From Bacteroidota bacterium (GTDB lineage Bacteria; Bacteroidota; Bacteroidia; B-17B0; Aurantibacillaceae): 64,000 bases of DNA. The stretch lies in assembly GCA_025362395.1 (NCBI GenBank), contig JANYGK010000028.1, positions 30,142 through 94,141 on the forward strand. Direction: 5' to 3'. The position numbers and the translations under genes were made by a program. Of the stretch, positions 31,377-40,660 are shown piece by piece. The notes below the pieces were generated by a model, which was not told the DNA's origin, searched no databases, and was given only the letters and a program-made list of their open reading frames with translations. Numbering within the stretch: position 1 is the stretch's first letter; the number at the start of each line of letters is the position of its first letter.

Positions 31377-31448
31377 TGTGGTCCCAGCAGGATCACACGT
31401 TGCCGACGCAACAACACTTAAAGCCTTGTAAGAAATTACAAGGCTTTT
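31377..31448 (+). ncRNA. Candidate three-hairpin small RNA with intrinsic terminator
   Basis: Three hairpins follow each other: TGTGGTCC/GGATCACA (8 bp, one G-T pair, loop CAGCA, 31,377-31,397), GTTGC/GCAAC (loop CGAC, 31,399-31,412), and AAAGCCTTGTAA/TTACAAGGCTTT (12 bp, GAAA tetraloop, 31,420-31,447) followed by T's. The last is a textbook terminator. No gene upstream ends close by, so a separate short transcript is likely. The first stem also resembles a tRNA acceptor end, but no tRNA body is present. Confidence 0.45.
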
Positions 31449-31729
31449 TTTGTTTTTTTTTAAAAAAAATTATCAGAAATATCAGGTTTCCTAAGTTTAC
31501 TTTTCCTACTTACATCCTGTTTTCAATACAAATTTAAATGGATACTATGAAGTATAGTATTAAAGAATTTAATTTTCGCAGGCAGGAATTTAGTCATAAT
31601 AAATAGTATGAATTTATAAGATAATTGAAATGTATATGCAAAGATTTATTGAAAGTTTTCCGTTACAATATTGCTCTTTATAAAAAACAGATTACATATT
31701 TATTGTATTAGCAAACAAAACCACATAAA
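31449..31729. other. Gene-free stretch between candidate sRNA and maeB
   Basis: This AT-rich stretch holds no gene, clear promoter or repeat. It is probably where prophage-derived DNA passes into the chromosome, but no attachment site can be defined from one end. Confidence 0.4.
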
Positions 31730-31763
31730 AAAACCTCTTCCTTAATTAATAAGAAGAGGTTTT
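31730..31763 (-). terminator. Terminator of maeB
   Basis: AAAACCTCTTC and GAAGAGGTTTT form an 11-bp stem with a 12-base loop. On the minus strand it is followed by a run of seven T's, 20 bases after the maeB stop. Confidence 0.85.
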
Positions 31764-31782
31764 AATTTATATAAAATTCACT

Positions 31783-34053
31783 CTATTTTTTCTCCTGTGC
31801 ATCAACTACTGCAATGGTAATCATATTAACGATTTCTCTTACAGAGCTTCCAAGTTGTAATACATGCACGGGTTTTTTTAAGCCCATTAATACAGGGCCT
31901 ATGGCTTCCGCGCCTCCAAGCTCCTGTAGTAATTTATAGGCAATATTACCGGAAGCAAGGTTTGGGAAAATAAATGTATTAACGTCTTTATCCACTAAAG
32001 AACTAAATGGAAATTGTTCTTTTAACAGGTCATTATTTACGGCAAAATTTGCCTGGATATCACCGTCAACAATTAACCCCGGGAAATTTTTATGAAGAAT
32101 TTTAACGGCTTCCTGAACTTTAGATGGAACAGTGCCTTCCGCAGAACCAAAATTAGAATAAGACAGCATGGCAATTTTTGGAGTGATATTGAATTGCTTA
32201 ACAGTGTTAGCGGTTAACGCTGCAATATCTGCAAGCTGTTGAGCCGTAGGATCCGCATTCATGGTTGTATCCGCAAAAAAATAAGGGCCGCGCTTAGTAA
32301 CCATAATATATAAACCTGCTACACGGCTTACACCATCCTGCACACCAATTACGTCTAATGCCGGTTTTATAGGTGCTGCATATTTACGTGTTAAGCCCGA
32401 TATCATAGCATCCGCTAATCCTAACTCAACCATGGTTGCTCCAAAATAATTACGGTCACGCATTAACTTACGGGCATCATATTGTGTTAAGCCTCGGCGT
32501 TGACGCTTCTTCCAAAGTAAATCACCAAATGCATTACGTCTTTCTTCTTCCTCAGGCAGCCAGGTATCAATAATCGGCATATCACCCATATCAAGGCCAT
32601 GCTCTTCAATCAGAGAAAGAATTTTTTCTTTATTACCCAGTAAAATAGGTTTTGCAATGCCTTCGTCTTTCGCTACCTGCGCGGCTTTTAATATTTTATA
32701 GGTATCCGCTTCCGTAAATACAACACGCTTAGGGTTTGACTTGGCTTTATTGGCAACACTGCGCATCAGCTTATTGTTTTTGCCTAATCGGTTATCTAAC
32801 TCCGTACGGTAGGCATCCCAATCGGTAATGATATGCTTAGCAACACCACTGTCGATAGCTGCTTTTGCTACCGCGGAACTTACAATAGAAATTAAACGGT
32901 TATCGATCGGTTTAGGAATAATATATTCTGTACCAAAGCTTAAGTTTTTAGAACCGTAGGCTAAATTCACGTAATCAGGAACATTTTCTTTAGCTAAAGA
33001 AGCAATAGCTAAAGCCGCTGCTAACTTCATTTCTTCATTAATAGTAGTGGCCCTTACATCGAGCGCGCCTCTAAATATAAACGGGAAACCCAATACGTTG
33101 TTAACCTGGTTAGGATGGTCGCTGCGGCCTGTTGCAATAATAATATCTTCCCGGGCAGCTACTGCTTCTTCATACGAAATTTCGGGGGTAGGATTAGCCA
33201 ACGCAAACACAATGCAATTAGGAGCCATAGAACGTACCATATCCTGCGATAAAATATTACCTTTTGATAACCCTACAAATACATCCGCGCCTTTAATGGC
33301 TTCTTCCAATGTATTTTTACTTGTATCGTCCGCTGCGAAAAAAGATTTATATTGATCAAGGTCTGTTCTCTTTTTATGGATCACCCCTTTACTGTCGAGC
33401 ATTAAAATATGCTCTTTTTTAACGCCCACAGCAATGTACATTTTTGCGCAAGAGTTGGCAGAAGCACCTGCACCATTGATTACCAACCTTATCTCGCTCA
33501 TTTTTTTGCCTGAAATCTCTACCGCATTTAATAACCCGGCCGATGAAATGATGGCCGTACCGTGCTGATCATCATGCATTAAAGGGATATTTAATTCTTC
33601 CTTTAAGCGGCGTTCAATTTCAAAACACTCAGGCGCTTTAATGTCTTCTAAGTTTATTCCTCCGAATGTAGACGCAATATTTTTTACGGTATTTACAAAT
33701 TCATCAATATTTTTTGTGTCTACTTCAATATCAAACACATCAATATCTGCAAAAATTTTAAAGAGCAACCCTTTACCTTCCATAACAGGTTTCGATGCCA
33801 AGGCACCTATATCCCCTAAACCTAATACCGCGGTTCCGTTTGATATAACGGCTACCAGGTTACCTTTAGCCGTATATTTATAAGCGTCTTCCGGATTTTT
33901 TTCGATCTCTAAACACGGCTCTGCCACGCCGGGAGAATATGCTAACGTTAGGTCACGTTGAGTACTATATGGTTTTGTAGGGATTACTTCAATTTTTCCG
34001 GGTCTTCCTTGAGAGTGATAATCTAAAGCGTCTTGCTTTCTGAATTTAGCCAT
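31783..34053 (-). CDS. maeB: NADP-dependent malic enzyme with phosphotransacetylase-like domain
   Basis: This 756-residue protein decarboxylates malate to pyruvate, making NADPH. The malic-enzyme part (about 1-430) shows YSPGVAEPC, GTAVLGLGDIGALASKPVME, DQHGTAIISSAG and the dinucleotide fold INGAGASANSCAKMY. The C-terminal 320 residues (TEADTYKILKAAQVAKDEGI, then YSNFGSAEGTVPSKV) match the phosphotransacetylase-like domain of MaeB, which senses acetyl-CoA and is catalytically inactive in known cases. Length fits MaeB (about 760). It is transcribed alone. Confidence 0.95.
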   Translation of the reverse strand: MAKFRKQDALDYHSQGRPGKIEVIPTKPYSTQRDLTLAYSPGVAEPCLEIEKNPEDAYKYTAKGNLVAVISNGTAVLGLGDIGALASKPVMEGKGLLFKIFADIDVFDIEVDTKNIDEFVNTVKNIASTFGGINLEDIKAPECFEIERRLKEELNIPLMHDDQHGTAIISSAGLLNAVEISGKKMSEIRLVINGAGASANSCAKMYIAVGVKKEHILMLDSKGVIHKKRTDLDQYKSFFAADDTSKNTLEEAIKGADVFVGLSKGNILSQDMVRSMAPNCIVFALANPTPEISYEEAVAAREDIIIATGRSDHPNQVNNVLGFPFIFRGALDVRATTINEEMKLAAALAIASLAKENVPDYVNLAYGSKNLSFGTEYIIPKPIDNRLISIVSSAVAKAAIDSGVAKHIITDWDAYRTELDNRLGKNNKLMRSVANKAKSNPKRVVFTEADTYKILKAAQVAKDEGIAKPILLGNKEKILSLIEEHGLDMGDMPIIDTWLPEEEERRNAFGDLLWKKRQRRGLTQYDARKLMRDRNYFGATMVELGLADAMISGLTRKYAAPIKPALDVIGVQDGVSRVAGLYIMVTKRGPYFFADTTMNADPTAQQLADIAALTANTVKQFNITPKIAMLSYSNFGSAEGTVPSKVQEAVKILHKNFPGLIVDGDIQANFAVNNDLLKEQFPFSSLVDKDVNTFIFPNLASGNIAYKLLQELGGAEAIGPVLMGLKKPVHVLQLGSSVREIVNMITIAVVDAQEKK

Positions 34054-34355
34054 ACATATTAAATTTTAAGAGAACGAATGTACATTTAATCCGTGAAAAA
34101 GTCAAATATGAATTTGGGTCAAATTAGCAAGATAATGAGCCGGTTATATGATTTATTGATGGAAATGAAAGGGAAATGAGGTGAGGCCTGAAGAATTAAA
34201 AAAGCATGGAAAGTGGAAAAGGGAGAATGGAAAAGGTGTATTGAGAAGCGTCCGAAAAAAAGAAAGAAGATCAAAGGTTCTCAATACAATTTTCGCAAGA
34301 GGCAGGCGAAAACCTCAAACTTCCAAGAACTTAAGAATAGGATATTATTATCCCT
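34054..34355. other. Divergent gap between maeB and the dioxygenase gene
   Basis: These 302 bases contain the maeB promoter region, a purine-rich segment, and a 7-bp hairpin TTTTCGC/GCGAAAA (34,290-34,312) with a 9-base loop. A 60-codon plus-strand frame here is Lys/Arg-rich and probably not coding. Confidence 0.5.
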
Positions 34356-35225
34356 TTAACTAAATAGCACGCTGCGCATACTTATAGACCCCAGGTCAAA
34401 GCTTTCCGTAAAATACATCATTGTATCCGTTTTATCCCTTAAACCTAAGGTATAAATTAATGGCAGGTAATGTTCGTTAGAGGGGTGCGCCATAGAAGCA
34501 AGGGCGCCAAGCTTGGTATAATCAACCAGGTTTTCAGGTGTATTATCGTCAATATTTTTCTTAACGAACGTATCAAATTCTATTGCCCAGTCTAACGGTT
34601 TACCGTTCATGCTTAACCTTCCTAAATTGTGAACTACATTTCCGCTGCCAACAATTAAAACCCCTTTAGTTCTTAAAAAAGAAAGTTCTTTTGCAAGGTT
34701 AAAATGGTATTGGGCAGGTTTGGTATAATCAATGCTCATTTGGTAAACAGGAATAGTTGCTAACGGGTACATGGCCTTTAATACACTCCACGCCCCATGA
34801 TCCAGACCCCATTCAAAGTCTTCATGCACAACAGTTGATGTTACATTTTCAATGGTCATTTTAGCGTAGTTAACCGCTCCTTTCGCAGGGTATTGCTGCT
34901 GAAATAACTCTTCCGGGAAACCGCCGAAATCATGAATAGTTACCGGGTTTTCGGCCATAGTAACAAAAGTGCCCTTAGTAAGCCAATGCGCCGAAATGCA
35001 AAGTATGGCCGTTGGCTGAGTAATTTTTTTTGCAATAACTTCCCATTCTTTTCTATAGATGTTATCAGTTATAGCATTCATAGGGTTTCCATGACCTATA
35101 AATAGTAAAGGCATCTTTTGATGGTATTCTTTTTGATCTACGTTATTTACAAAATCTTTTATATTCATTGCCAAGCCGGTAAAAGGTAAGATACTTAAAT
35201 ATTTCAAAAATGTTTTACGTTCCAT
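34356..35225 (-). CDS. ygiD: 4,5-DOPA dioxygenase extradiol-like (LigB/YgiD family)
   Basis: This 289-residue protein matches the YgiD class III extradiol dioxygenases: LFIGHGNPMNA near residue 42 with metal-binding His, CISAHWLTKG, HDFGGFPEELFQ, and a later LVIGSGNVVHNLG and ALASMAHPSNEHYLP with further His. These enzymes open catechol-type rings with Fe(II) or Zn. About 30 N-terminal residues (KTFLKYLSILPFTGLAM) resemble a Tat-like or membrane anchor, so it may be exported. It is a stand-alone chromosomal gene. Confidence 0.85.
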   Translation of the reverse strand: MERKTFLKYLSILPFTGLAMNIKDFVNNVDQKEYHQKMPLLFIGHGNPMNAITDNIYRKEWEVIAKKITQPTAILCISAHWLTKGTFVTMAENPVTIHDFGGFPEELFQQQYPAKGAVNYAKMTIENVTSTVVHEDFEWGLDHGAWSVLKAMYPLATIPVYQMSIDYTKPAQYHFNLAKELSFLRTKGVLIVGSGNVVHNLGRLSMNGKPLDWAIEFDTFVKKNIDDNTPENLVDYTKLGALASMAHPSNEHYLPLIYTLGLRDKTDTMMYFTESFDLGSISMRSVLFS

Positions 35226-35345
35226 TTATGATAAATAACAAAGTTACTAAATATTTGTTTATACAACAGTTGCAGCCTTTATACAATCAAACGCTATTTT
35301 GTACGATACTATTTTTTTCTATCTTTAATTTTCTAATAACAAACA

Positions 35346-36491
35346 ATGATAAAAAAACTATACATCTTTTTTTTAGCAACTGCTTTATCACAAACCTTTG
35401 CACAATCTACAGTAGTTGATAGTATTATTTCGGGCGGTATTTACAGATCGTACCAACTATATATTCCTGCAATTTACAACGGTACAAGTGCGCGGCCTTT
35501 AATTATTAATATGCACGGCTACACAAGCAATGCCATTCAACAGCAATACTATAGCAACTTTATGCCTATTGCAGATACCGCTAATTTTTTAATGGTATAT
35601 CCAAACGGAACGTATAATGCGGGACAGCGGTTTTGGAATGCGGGCATGTCATCGACTTTAGTGGATGATAAAGGCTTTATCAGTCAATTAATTGATTCGT
35701 TAAAGCTGCAATATAATATAGACCTAAATCAGGTATACTCAACAGGCATGAGTAATGGCGGTTTTATGAGTCATACCCTTGCTTGCGAATTAAGCAACCG
35801 CATTGCTGCAATTGCCTCGGTAACCGGCAGTATTTTTACGACACAATACGGTGTTAATTGTCACCCTACCCGCCCAATACCTGTTATGCAAATACATGGC
35901 ACAGCCGATGGCACTGTACCCTATGCAGGTAACGCATCGCAGGGAATGATGCCTATTGATTCTGTAGTGAAATATTGGGTTGTAAAAAATGGATGTAATA
36001 CAACGCCTGTATTTACTAACGTACCAAATACCAATACCGGCGATGGCTGTACTGCCGAACATTACGTTTATAATAATGGAACTTCAGGAAGCAGCGTTGA
36101 ACTTTTTAAAGTAATTGGCGGTGCACACACATGGCCCGGTTCGCCTTACGTGATAGGAGTTACCAACCAAGACTTTAATGCTTCTGTTGAGATATGGCGT
36201 TTTTTCAGGAAGTACAGGTTAAACACTTTAACCTCGCTGAATGATATTGATAAGCAGAATATTAATTTTAAACTCTATCCAAATCCGGCAAGCCATCAGC
36301 TTAATTTTAGTTTTAATAATAGTAATAAATCTGTATCCCTCACTATAACGGATGTGTTAGGCAAGACGGTAATTCATGAAAACAATACCACCGGTAATGT
36401 AGCTGTTGCTCATTTAACCCCTGGTGTTTACTTTTTATCCGTAGAAAGCGAAGGACTTGAAATTGCAAGAGTTAAGTTTATGAAGGAGTAA
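35346..36491 (+). CDS. T9SS-secreted PHB depolymerase-family esterase
   Basis: This 381-residue protein has a signal peptide (MIKKLYIFFLATALSQTFAQ), an LpqC/PHB-depolymerase type alpha/beta hydrolase domain (about 22-295), and a C-terminal T9SS sorting domain (LYPNPASHQLNF to the end). The nucleophile is Ser in STGMSNGGFM, the acid is Asp in HGTADGTVPY, and the base is His in GGAHTWPG. It likely degrades polyester or feruloyl/acetyl ester substrates outside the cell or on its surface. Confidence 0.85.
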   Translation: MIKKLYIFFLATALSQTFAQSTVVDSIISGGIYRSYQLYIPAIYNGTSARPLIINMHGYTSNAIQQQYYSNFMPIADTANFLMVYPNGTYNAGQRFWNAGMSSTLVDDKGFISQLIDSLKLQYNIDLNQVYSTGMSNGGFMSHTLACELSNRIAAIASVTGSIFTTQYGVNCHPTRPIPVMQIHGTADGTVPYAGNASQGMMPIDSVVKYWVVKNGCNTTPVFTNVPNTNTGDGCTAEHYVYNNGTSGSSVELFKVIGGAHTWPGSPYVIGVTNQDFNASVEIWRFFRKYRLNTLTSLNDIDKQNINFKLYPNPASHQLNFSFNNSNKSVSLTITDVLGKTVIHENNTTGNVAVAHLTPGVYFLSVESEGLEIARVKFMKE

Positions 36492-36492
36492 G

Positions 36493-36587
36493 CGTCATTG
36501 CAAACATAGTGAAGCAATCTCAAACACAATTTATTATTATTCGGTTACTATACTAAATGTGAGATTGCTTCGTGCCTCGCAATGACG
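36493..36587. repeat. Imperfect palindromic intergenic repeat
   Basis: CGTCATTGC with GAAGCAATCTCA on one side and TGAGATTGCTTC with GCAATGACG on the other form nested inverted repeats across 95 bases. GTCATTGCGAGG...GAAGCAATCTC palindromes occur in intergenic spaces of many bacterial genomes. It lies between two convergent genes and may also act as a bidirectional terminator. Confidence 0.75.
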
Positions 36588-36596
36588 AGAGTTTAA

Positions 36597-37616
36597 CTAT
36601 TTTTTTAAAATTTCTTTTTTATACTGAGGCAACAAGGCTAAAAATTCCTTTATAGTTACTTCTATGTCCGAAACGTTGCCGCGACCGCCTGCAGCGTTAA
36701 TATGTCCACCACCGTTAAAATATTTTCTAGCAAATTGATTCACATCAAACTTACCTTTACTCCTGAAAGATATTTTTACTTTGCCTTCACCTTCACTGAA
36801 AAAAGCACAGAACGTAATGCCTTTTATAGAGAACGGATAATTTACAATTCCTTCCGTATCCCCTTTTTTATGCTGAAAGCGGCTCAATTCTTTTTCCGTT
36901 AATGACATATAAGCCGTCTGCATTTCAGGGATCACCACCATTTTTTCAGTCAAGCAATAGCCTAACAGCCTTACCCTGCTCTCGCTGTAAGTATCATAAA
37001 CAGCAGAATGAATATCACTCGGTACAATTCCTGTTTCCAATAAATGGGCTAGTATATGATGGGTGGTTGGAGTCACGCTGTCAAACCTAAATGAGCCTGT
37101 ATCCGTCATTATACCGGTATATAAACAAGATGCAATGTCTTTATCTATCAGTTTTTTTCCTCCCAGTCCCACAATAAATTCATAAATCAGTTCGCAGGTG
37201 GAGCATGCTTTAACGTCATGGTACATAAGGGTTGCATAAGTATCAGGCTGCTGATGATGATCAATTAATATTGTTTTGCCGGTGTAGTTTTTCAATAACT
37301 CACCTAATCCTTCCAGCCTCGAATAATTATTAAAATCGAGTGTAAAGATAAGATCACTTTTAGCGATGAGAGCTGCTGCCTTTTTTTGATGAGTGTTGAA
37401 CGCAATTACTTTTTTATTTCCGGGTAACCAATGTAAAAAATCCGGATAGTCGTTTGGCGTAATAACCGTAACGTTTTTCTCCGTTTTAATTAAATAATTA
37501 TAAAGTGCTAATGACGAGCCCATAGCATCACCATCGGGGTTATAATGGGTAACAATAACAATATCATTCGATTTTTTTAATAATGCTTTAAATTTGGGGA
37601 AAGGGTCTTTTTGCAT
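36597..37616 (-). CDS. nrnA: DHH-family nanoRNase/pAp phosphatase
   Basis: This 339-residue protein degrades 2-5-mer RNA and dephosphorylates pAp. DHH-family motifs are visible: THYNPDGDAMGSS (His24, Asp28, Asp30), TLDFNNYSRL, LIDHHQQPD with the DHH signature, and GIMTDTGSFRFD. The C-terminal DHHA1 domain ends in GGGHINAAGGRG. Length and motif order match NrnA. It is transcribed toward the repeat and away from ndk. Confidence 0.9.
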   Translation of the reverse strand: MQKDPFPKFKALLKKSNDIVIVTHYNPDGDAMGSSLALYNYLIKTEKNVTVITPNDYPDFLHWLPGNKKVIAFNTHQKKAAALIAKSDLIFTLDFNNYSRLEGLGELLKNYTGKTILIDHHQQPDTYATLMYHDVKACSTCELIYEFIVGLGGKKLIDKDIASCLYTGIMTDTGSFRFDSVTPTTHHILAHLLETGIVPSDIHSAVYDTYSESRVRLLGYCLTEKMVVIPEMQTAYMSLTEKELSRFQHKKGDTEGIVNYPFSIKGITFCAFFSEGEGKVKISFRSKGKFDVNQFARKYFNGGGHINAAGGRGNVSDIEVTIKEFLALLPQYKKEILKK

Positions 37617-37660
37617 ATTTTTTAGTTGTGCTGCAAATTTAGGTTATTTTGCCTCCTGAA

Positions 37661-37690
37661 TTTGATATAAAAACAATATTTGTATCTTTG
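37661..37690 (+). promoter_or_regulatory. Promoter of ndk (Bacteroidota type)
   Basis: TTTG at 37,661-37,664 and TATCTTTG at 37,683-37,690 with 18 bases between match the Bacteroidota -33 TTTG and -7 TAnnTTTG elements. The ATG of ndk follows 18 bases downstream. Confidence 0.75.
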
Positions 37691-37708
37691 CACCCTAAAA
37701 AAACACTA

Positions 37709-38128
37709 ATGGCAGGAAACATTACATTTACAATGATTAAACCCGATGCAGTTGAGGCTAACAACATCGGTCCTATTTTAGCTAAAATAAACCAATCCGG
37801 TTTTAAAATTGTAGCTATGAAATATTTAAAACTCAGCAAAGAAACAGCCGGTAAATTTTATGAAGTTCATAAAGAACGTCCTTTTTACGGTGAATTAGTT
37901 GACTACATGAGCAATGGGCCGATTGTAGCGGCTGTGCTGTCAAAAGATAACGCCGTAAATGATTACAGAACATTGATCGGTGCTACGGATCCCTCTAAAG
38001 CTGATGAAGGAACCATTCGTAAATTATTTGCAAAATCAATCGCTGCCAACGCCGTACATGGTTCAGACAGTGATGAAAATGCTAACATTGAAGCTAACTT
38101 TTTCTTTTCACAAACCGAAAGGTTCTAA
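37709..38128 (+). CDS. ndk: Nucleoside diphosphate kinase
   Basis: This 139-residue enzyme transfers the gamma-phosphate from ATP to NDPs. I use the start [15 protein letters not shown] at 37,709 because it matches the family's first strand and lies just after a good promoter; a longer frame from 37,649 is not needed. Family motifs: [25 protein letters not shown], and the active site [12 protein letters not shown] with the phosphohistidine His in HGSD. It is followed by a terminator. Confidence 0.97.
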   Translation: MAGNITFTMIKPDAVEANNIGPILAKINQSGFKIVAMKYLKLSKETAGKFYEVHKERPFYGELVDYMSNGPIVAAVLSKDNAVNDYRTLIGATDPSKADEGTIRKLFAKSIAANAVHGSDSDENANIEANFFFSQTERF

Positions 38129-38153
38129 TAATTATACCCATTTTCATGAATTA

Positions 38154-38177
38154 AAAGGGCTGCATTTGTAGCCCTTT
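38154..38177 (+). terminator. Terminator of ndk
   Basis: AAAGGGCT and AGCCCTTT form an 8-bp stem with an 8-base loop, followed by ATTTTTTAT. Confidence 0.8.
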
Positions 38178-38207
38178 ATTTTTTATATTTACATTAAAAA
38201 TTAAACC

Positions 38208-39686
38208 TTGAAAAGATTCATTCCTTCATTTCTAAAACAAATAGATAATTATTTATTACTGAACCACCCTATAATATGGATCAGCAAAATTCACTATGTT
38301 ATTTTTTATGGAATTATTACAACCGTGCTTTCAGCTTTATCGGGCATTGTTATTCCGGTAAGCTTATCGCACCCGCAAGACCTGGCACTGTGGTATTTCC
38401 TGTTTACCATATTGGCTATAATAGCATTGTGCTTTTGGGTATATCATAACGTCATATTTAATCTTGAAAAAAAGTTCGGTAAACGGCATTGGGTTGATGA
38501 ATACAAAATATTTTTAGTAAATTTTTGCTGCGTATTTGTGCTAGCAAGCTTCCCTATAGCCTTTACAGCCATATATAACGCGCGCTTTGCAAATACAGTA
38601 AGCAATGCGGAATTTATAAATGATATTAATACACTTAATAAAGGTGAAGCGTATGTGATGATGGATGATATAAATAACTACTCATCCAACTACGACAGTA
38701 CAGGAAAACAAACTTTTTATGACCTGAAAACACGCATAACGTTTGATTCTTATACCCCGTGGCTGATGAGATATGATACGGTAAAGTTTAAAGGACTCCT
38801 GACAAATAATGATCTGAAAAAAATTTACGATACTTCGCAAAATGAACAACACATAAAATCATGCATTCACAGCTATTTATCAGTGTTAAAAACGTATGGT
38901 TTTTATAAAGAAGCAAAAAGCTTGGATGATACACTGCTTAAAAGATACAAATATTTGTTAACCCTTCCGCCTGTGAGCAATAGTGACCTTTTTAATAACT
39001 ATATCATGGTTAACCATTATGAAATAAATAAAATACTTGATAATGTTGCAGAAGCCAAGTTTATCCCGTTATTTATTTGGAAATCGGAATTTTTGAATTT
39101 TATTTTATATACCTGCCTTTATATTTCCATGTTAGTAATGTTGTTTAAGATGGTGCCATGGAAGCAATACCTCGTCACCCTTATTTCACTGATCATCATT
39201 CCTATATTGTTATTTATTATAAGCCAGTTAATCCCCTACACAAGCAATGTTTATAAAGACACACTTTATTTATTTTTACTCACCCTAATAATAGTTATTG
39301 CCATAGTAATGACATTACTAAGCATTATGCCTGCTAAACGCTTTAACGCATTTAAAAATATATGTGCTCAAATTACCTATTTATCAATGCCCGTATTTCC
39401 GTTAATGATCATATCACTGTTTAAAAACGCATTTTTTAATGCCGGCCAATATGAGTATGGCATGACTGATATTGTGACCGCTGAAGGGGACGGAGGATTT
39501 GCTACTAATTATTACAATACCCCGCAATATATATATATGCAATTGGAAAACCGGTATTGGCAAAATTTATTTGATACCTGCTTTAATATAGCAATATATG
39601 GCGGGATCATATTATTTATACTCATTATTGTACCGCTTATGAAACAGCTTTTTGTTAAACAACTTGCTTTACCACAAAAAAATTAA
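38208..39686 (+). CDS. Unknown multi-pass membrane protein
   Basis: This 492-residue protein starts at TTG. It has about three hydrophobic helices near residues 25-50, 60-83 and 103-125, a soluble region of about 170 residues with Tyr/Asp-rich repeats (YVMMDDINNYSSNY), then about five further helices (297-316, 325-345, 350-375, 385-410, 460-485). The pattern 3 TM + soluble + 5 TM looks like some ABC-2 type or exporter permeases, but there is no ATPase gene beside it. Its last base overlaps the GSCFA gene start, so they form an operon. Confidence 0.6.
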   Translation: MKRFIPSFLKQIDNYLLLNHPIIWISKIHYVIFYGIITTVLSALSGIVIPVSLSHPQDLALWYFLFTILAIIALCFWVYHNVIFNLEKKFGKRHWVDEYKIFLVNFCCVFVLASFPIAFTAIYNARFANTVSNAEFINDINTLNKGEAYVMMDDINNYSSNYDSTGKQTFYDLKTRITFDSYTPWLMRYDTVKFKGLLTNNDLKKIYDTSQNEQHIKSCIHSYLSVLKTYGFYKEAKSLDDTLLKRYKYLLTLPPVSNSDLFNNYIMVNHYEINKILDNVAEAKFIPLFIWKSEFLNFILYTCLYISMLVMLFKMVPWKQYLVTLISLIIIPILLFIISQLIPYTSNVYKDTLYLFLLTLIIVIAIVMTLLSIMPAKRFNAFKNICAQITYLSMPVFPLMIISLFKNAFFNAGQYEYGMTDIVTAEGDGGFATNYYNTPQYIYMQLENRYWQNLFDTCFNIAIYGGIILFILIIVPLMKQLFVKQLALPQKN

Positions 39687-40657
39687 TGCGGTTTCATTTA
39701 GATTTAAACCCGGGAATATGTTCCGATAAAATACAACACCGCGATACGATTCTTTTAAGTGGTTCATGCTTTTCCGAACACATCGAAAAAAAACTGAACG
39801 ATCTAAAATTTAAATGTTTTTCAAACCCTTTCGGCATTGTTTTTAACCCCAATAGCATTGATATTACGATTACAAGAATTTTAGAAAAAAACTATTTTAC
39901 CGATAAAGATATTTCAGAACATAATGATACCTACTTATCATTAGAAACACATACGTCATTTATCAAATTTACTAAAGCGGAATTGTTAAGCACATTAAAC
40001 GGGTTAATAGAAGCATGGCATACTCATTTAACCAAAGCCGATTGGTTGGTTATTACTTTAGGCTCCGCCTTTTATTACCGGCATTTAAAAACAAATACAG
40101 TTGCCGCTAATTGTCATAAATTACCCGGCCGAGAGTTTAGCAAACAAATTTGCGAAACAAATACCATCGTGTCGAATTATAATGCATTGCTTGAAAAACT
40201 TAACACATTTAATCCTGAATTAAAGATAATTTTAACGGTTTCTCCCGTAAAGCATCTTCGCGACGGTATTATACAAAATAACCTCAGCAAAGCTATTTTG
40301 ATACAAAGTGTGCATCAAATCATTAATAAGAATAAAAATTGCATTTATTTCCCGGCTTACGAATTAGTAAATGACGACTTAAGGGATTACCGTTTTTATG
40401 ATCCTGATATGGCGCATCCAAATCAACAAGCTATTGATTATGTATGGAACAAGTTTTCGGATATGTTTTTTGACAAGGACACACATGCGTTAATTACAAA
40501 ACTTAATGAGTTGAATTTATCTTTAAATCATAGGCCTTTAAATACAACCGGTAAAGCGTTTTCAGATTTTAAATCGTTACAAGTTAAAAAATGCCTCGAA
40601 TTAAAAACACAATATCCATATTTGGATTTGGATACAGAAATTCGCTATTTTTCCTAA
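39686..40657 (+). CDS. GSCFA domain protein
   Basis: This 323-residue protein carries the Bacteroidota GSCFA domain: ILLSGSCFSEHIEKKLNDLK, then CFSNPFGIVFNPNSI and a LVITLGSAFYYR segment, with KIILTVSPVKHLRDGI and a PAYELVNDDLRDYRFYDPDM stretch. GSCFA proteins have an SGNH-hydrolase-like layout (Ser in SGSCF, His in DMAHPN) and unknown substrate. It follows the membrane protein with a 1-base overlap and is followed by yjjG after 3 bases. Confidence 0.85.
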   Translation: MRFHLDLNPGICSDKIQHRDTILLSGSCFSEHIEKKLNDLKFKCFSNPFGIVFNPNSIDITITRILEKNYFTDKDISEHNDTYLSLETHTSFIKFTKAELLSTLNGLIEAWHTHLTKADWLVITLGSAFYYRHLKTNTVAANCHKLPGREFSKQICETNTIVSNYNALLEKLNTFNPELKIILTVSPVKHLRDGIIQNNLSKAILIQSVHQIINKNKNCIYFPAYELVNDDLRDYRFYDPDMAHPNQQAIDYVWNKFSDMFFDKDTHALITKLNELNLSLNHRPLNTTGKAFSDFKSLQVKKCLELKTQYPYLDLDTEIRYFS

Positions 40658-40660
40658 ATA

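Noticed and set aside
31378..31398. Sequence like the 3' end of a tRNA, read as a phage attachment site
   Set aside because: The right side lacks a tRNA body, and the orientation does not fit a tRNA regenerated at the prophage right end. The bases pair as a hairpin in a likely sRNA instead.
34181..34363. Plus-strand frame of 60 codons between maeB and the dioxygenase gene
   Set aside because: Composition is Lys/Arg-rich and it ends inside the convergent gene. No coding sign.
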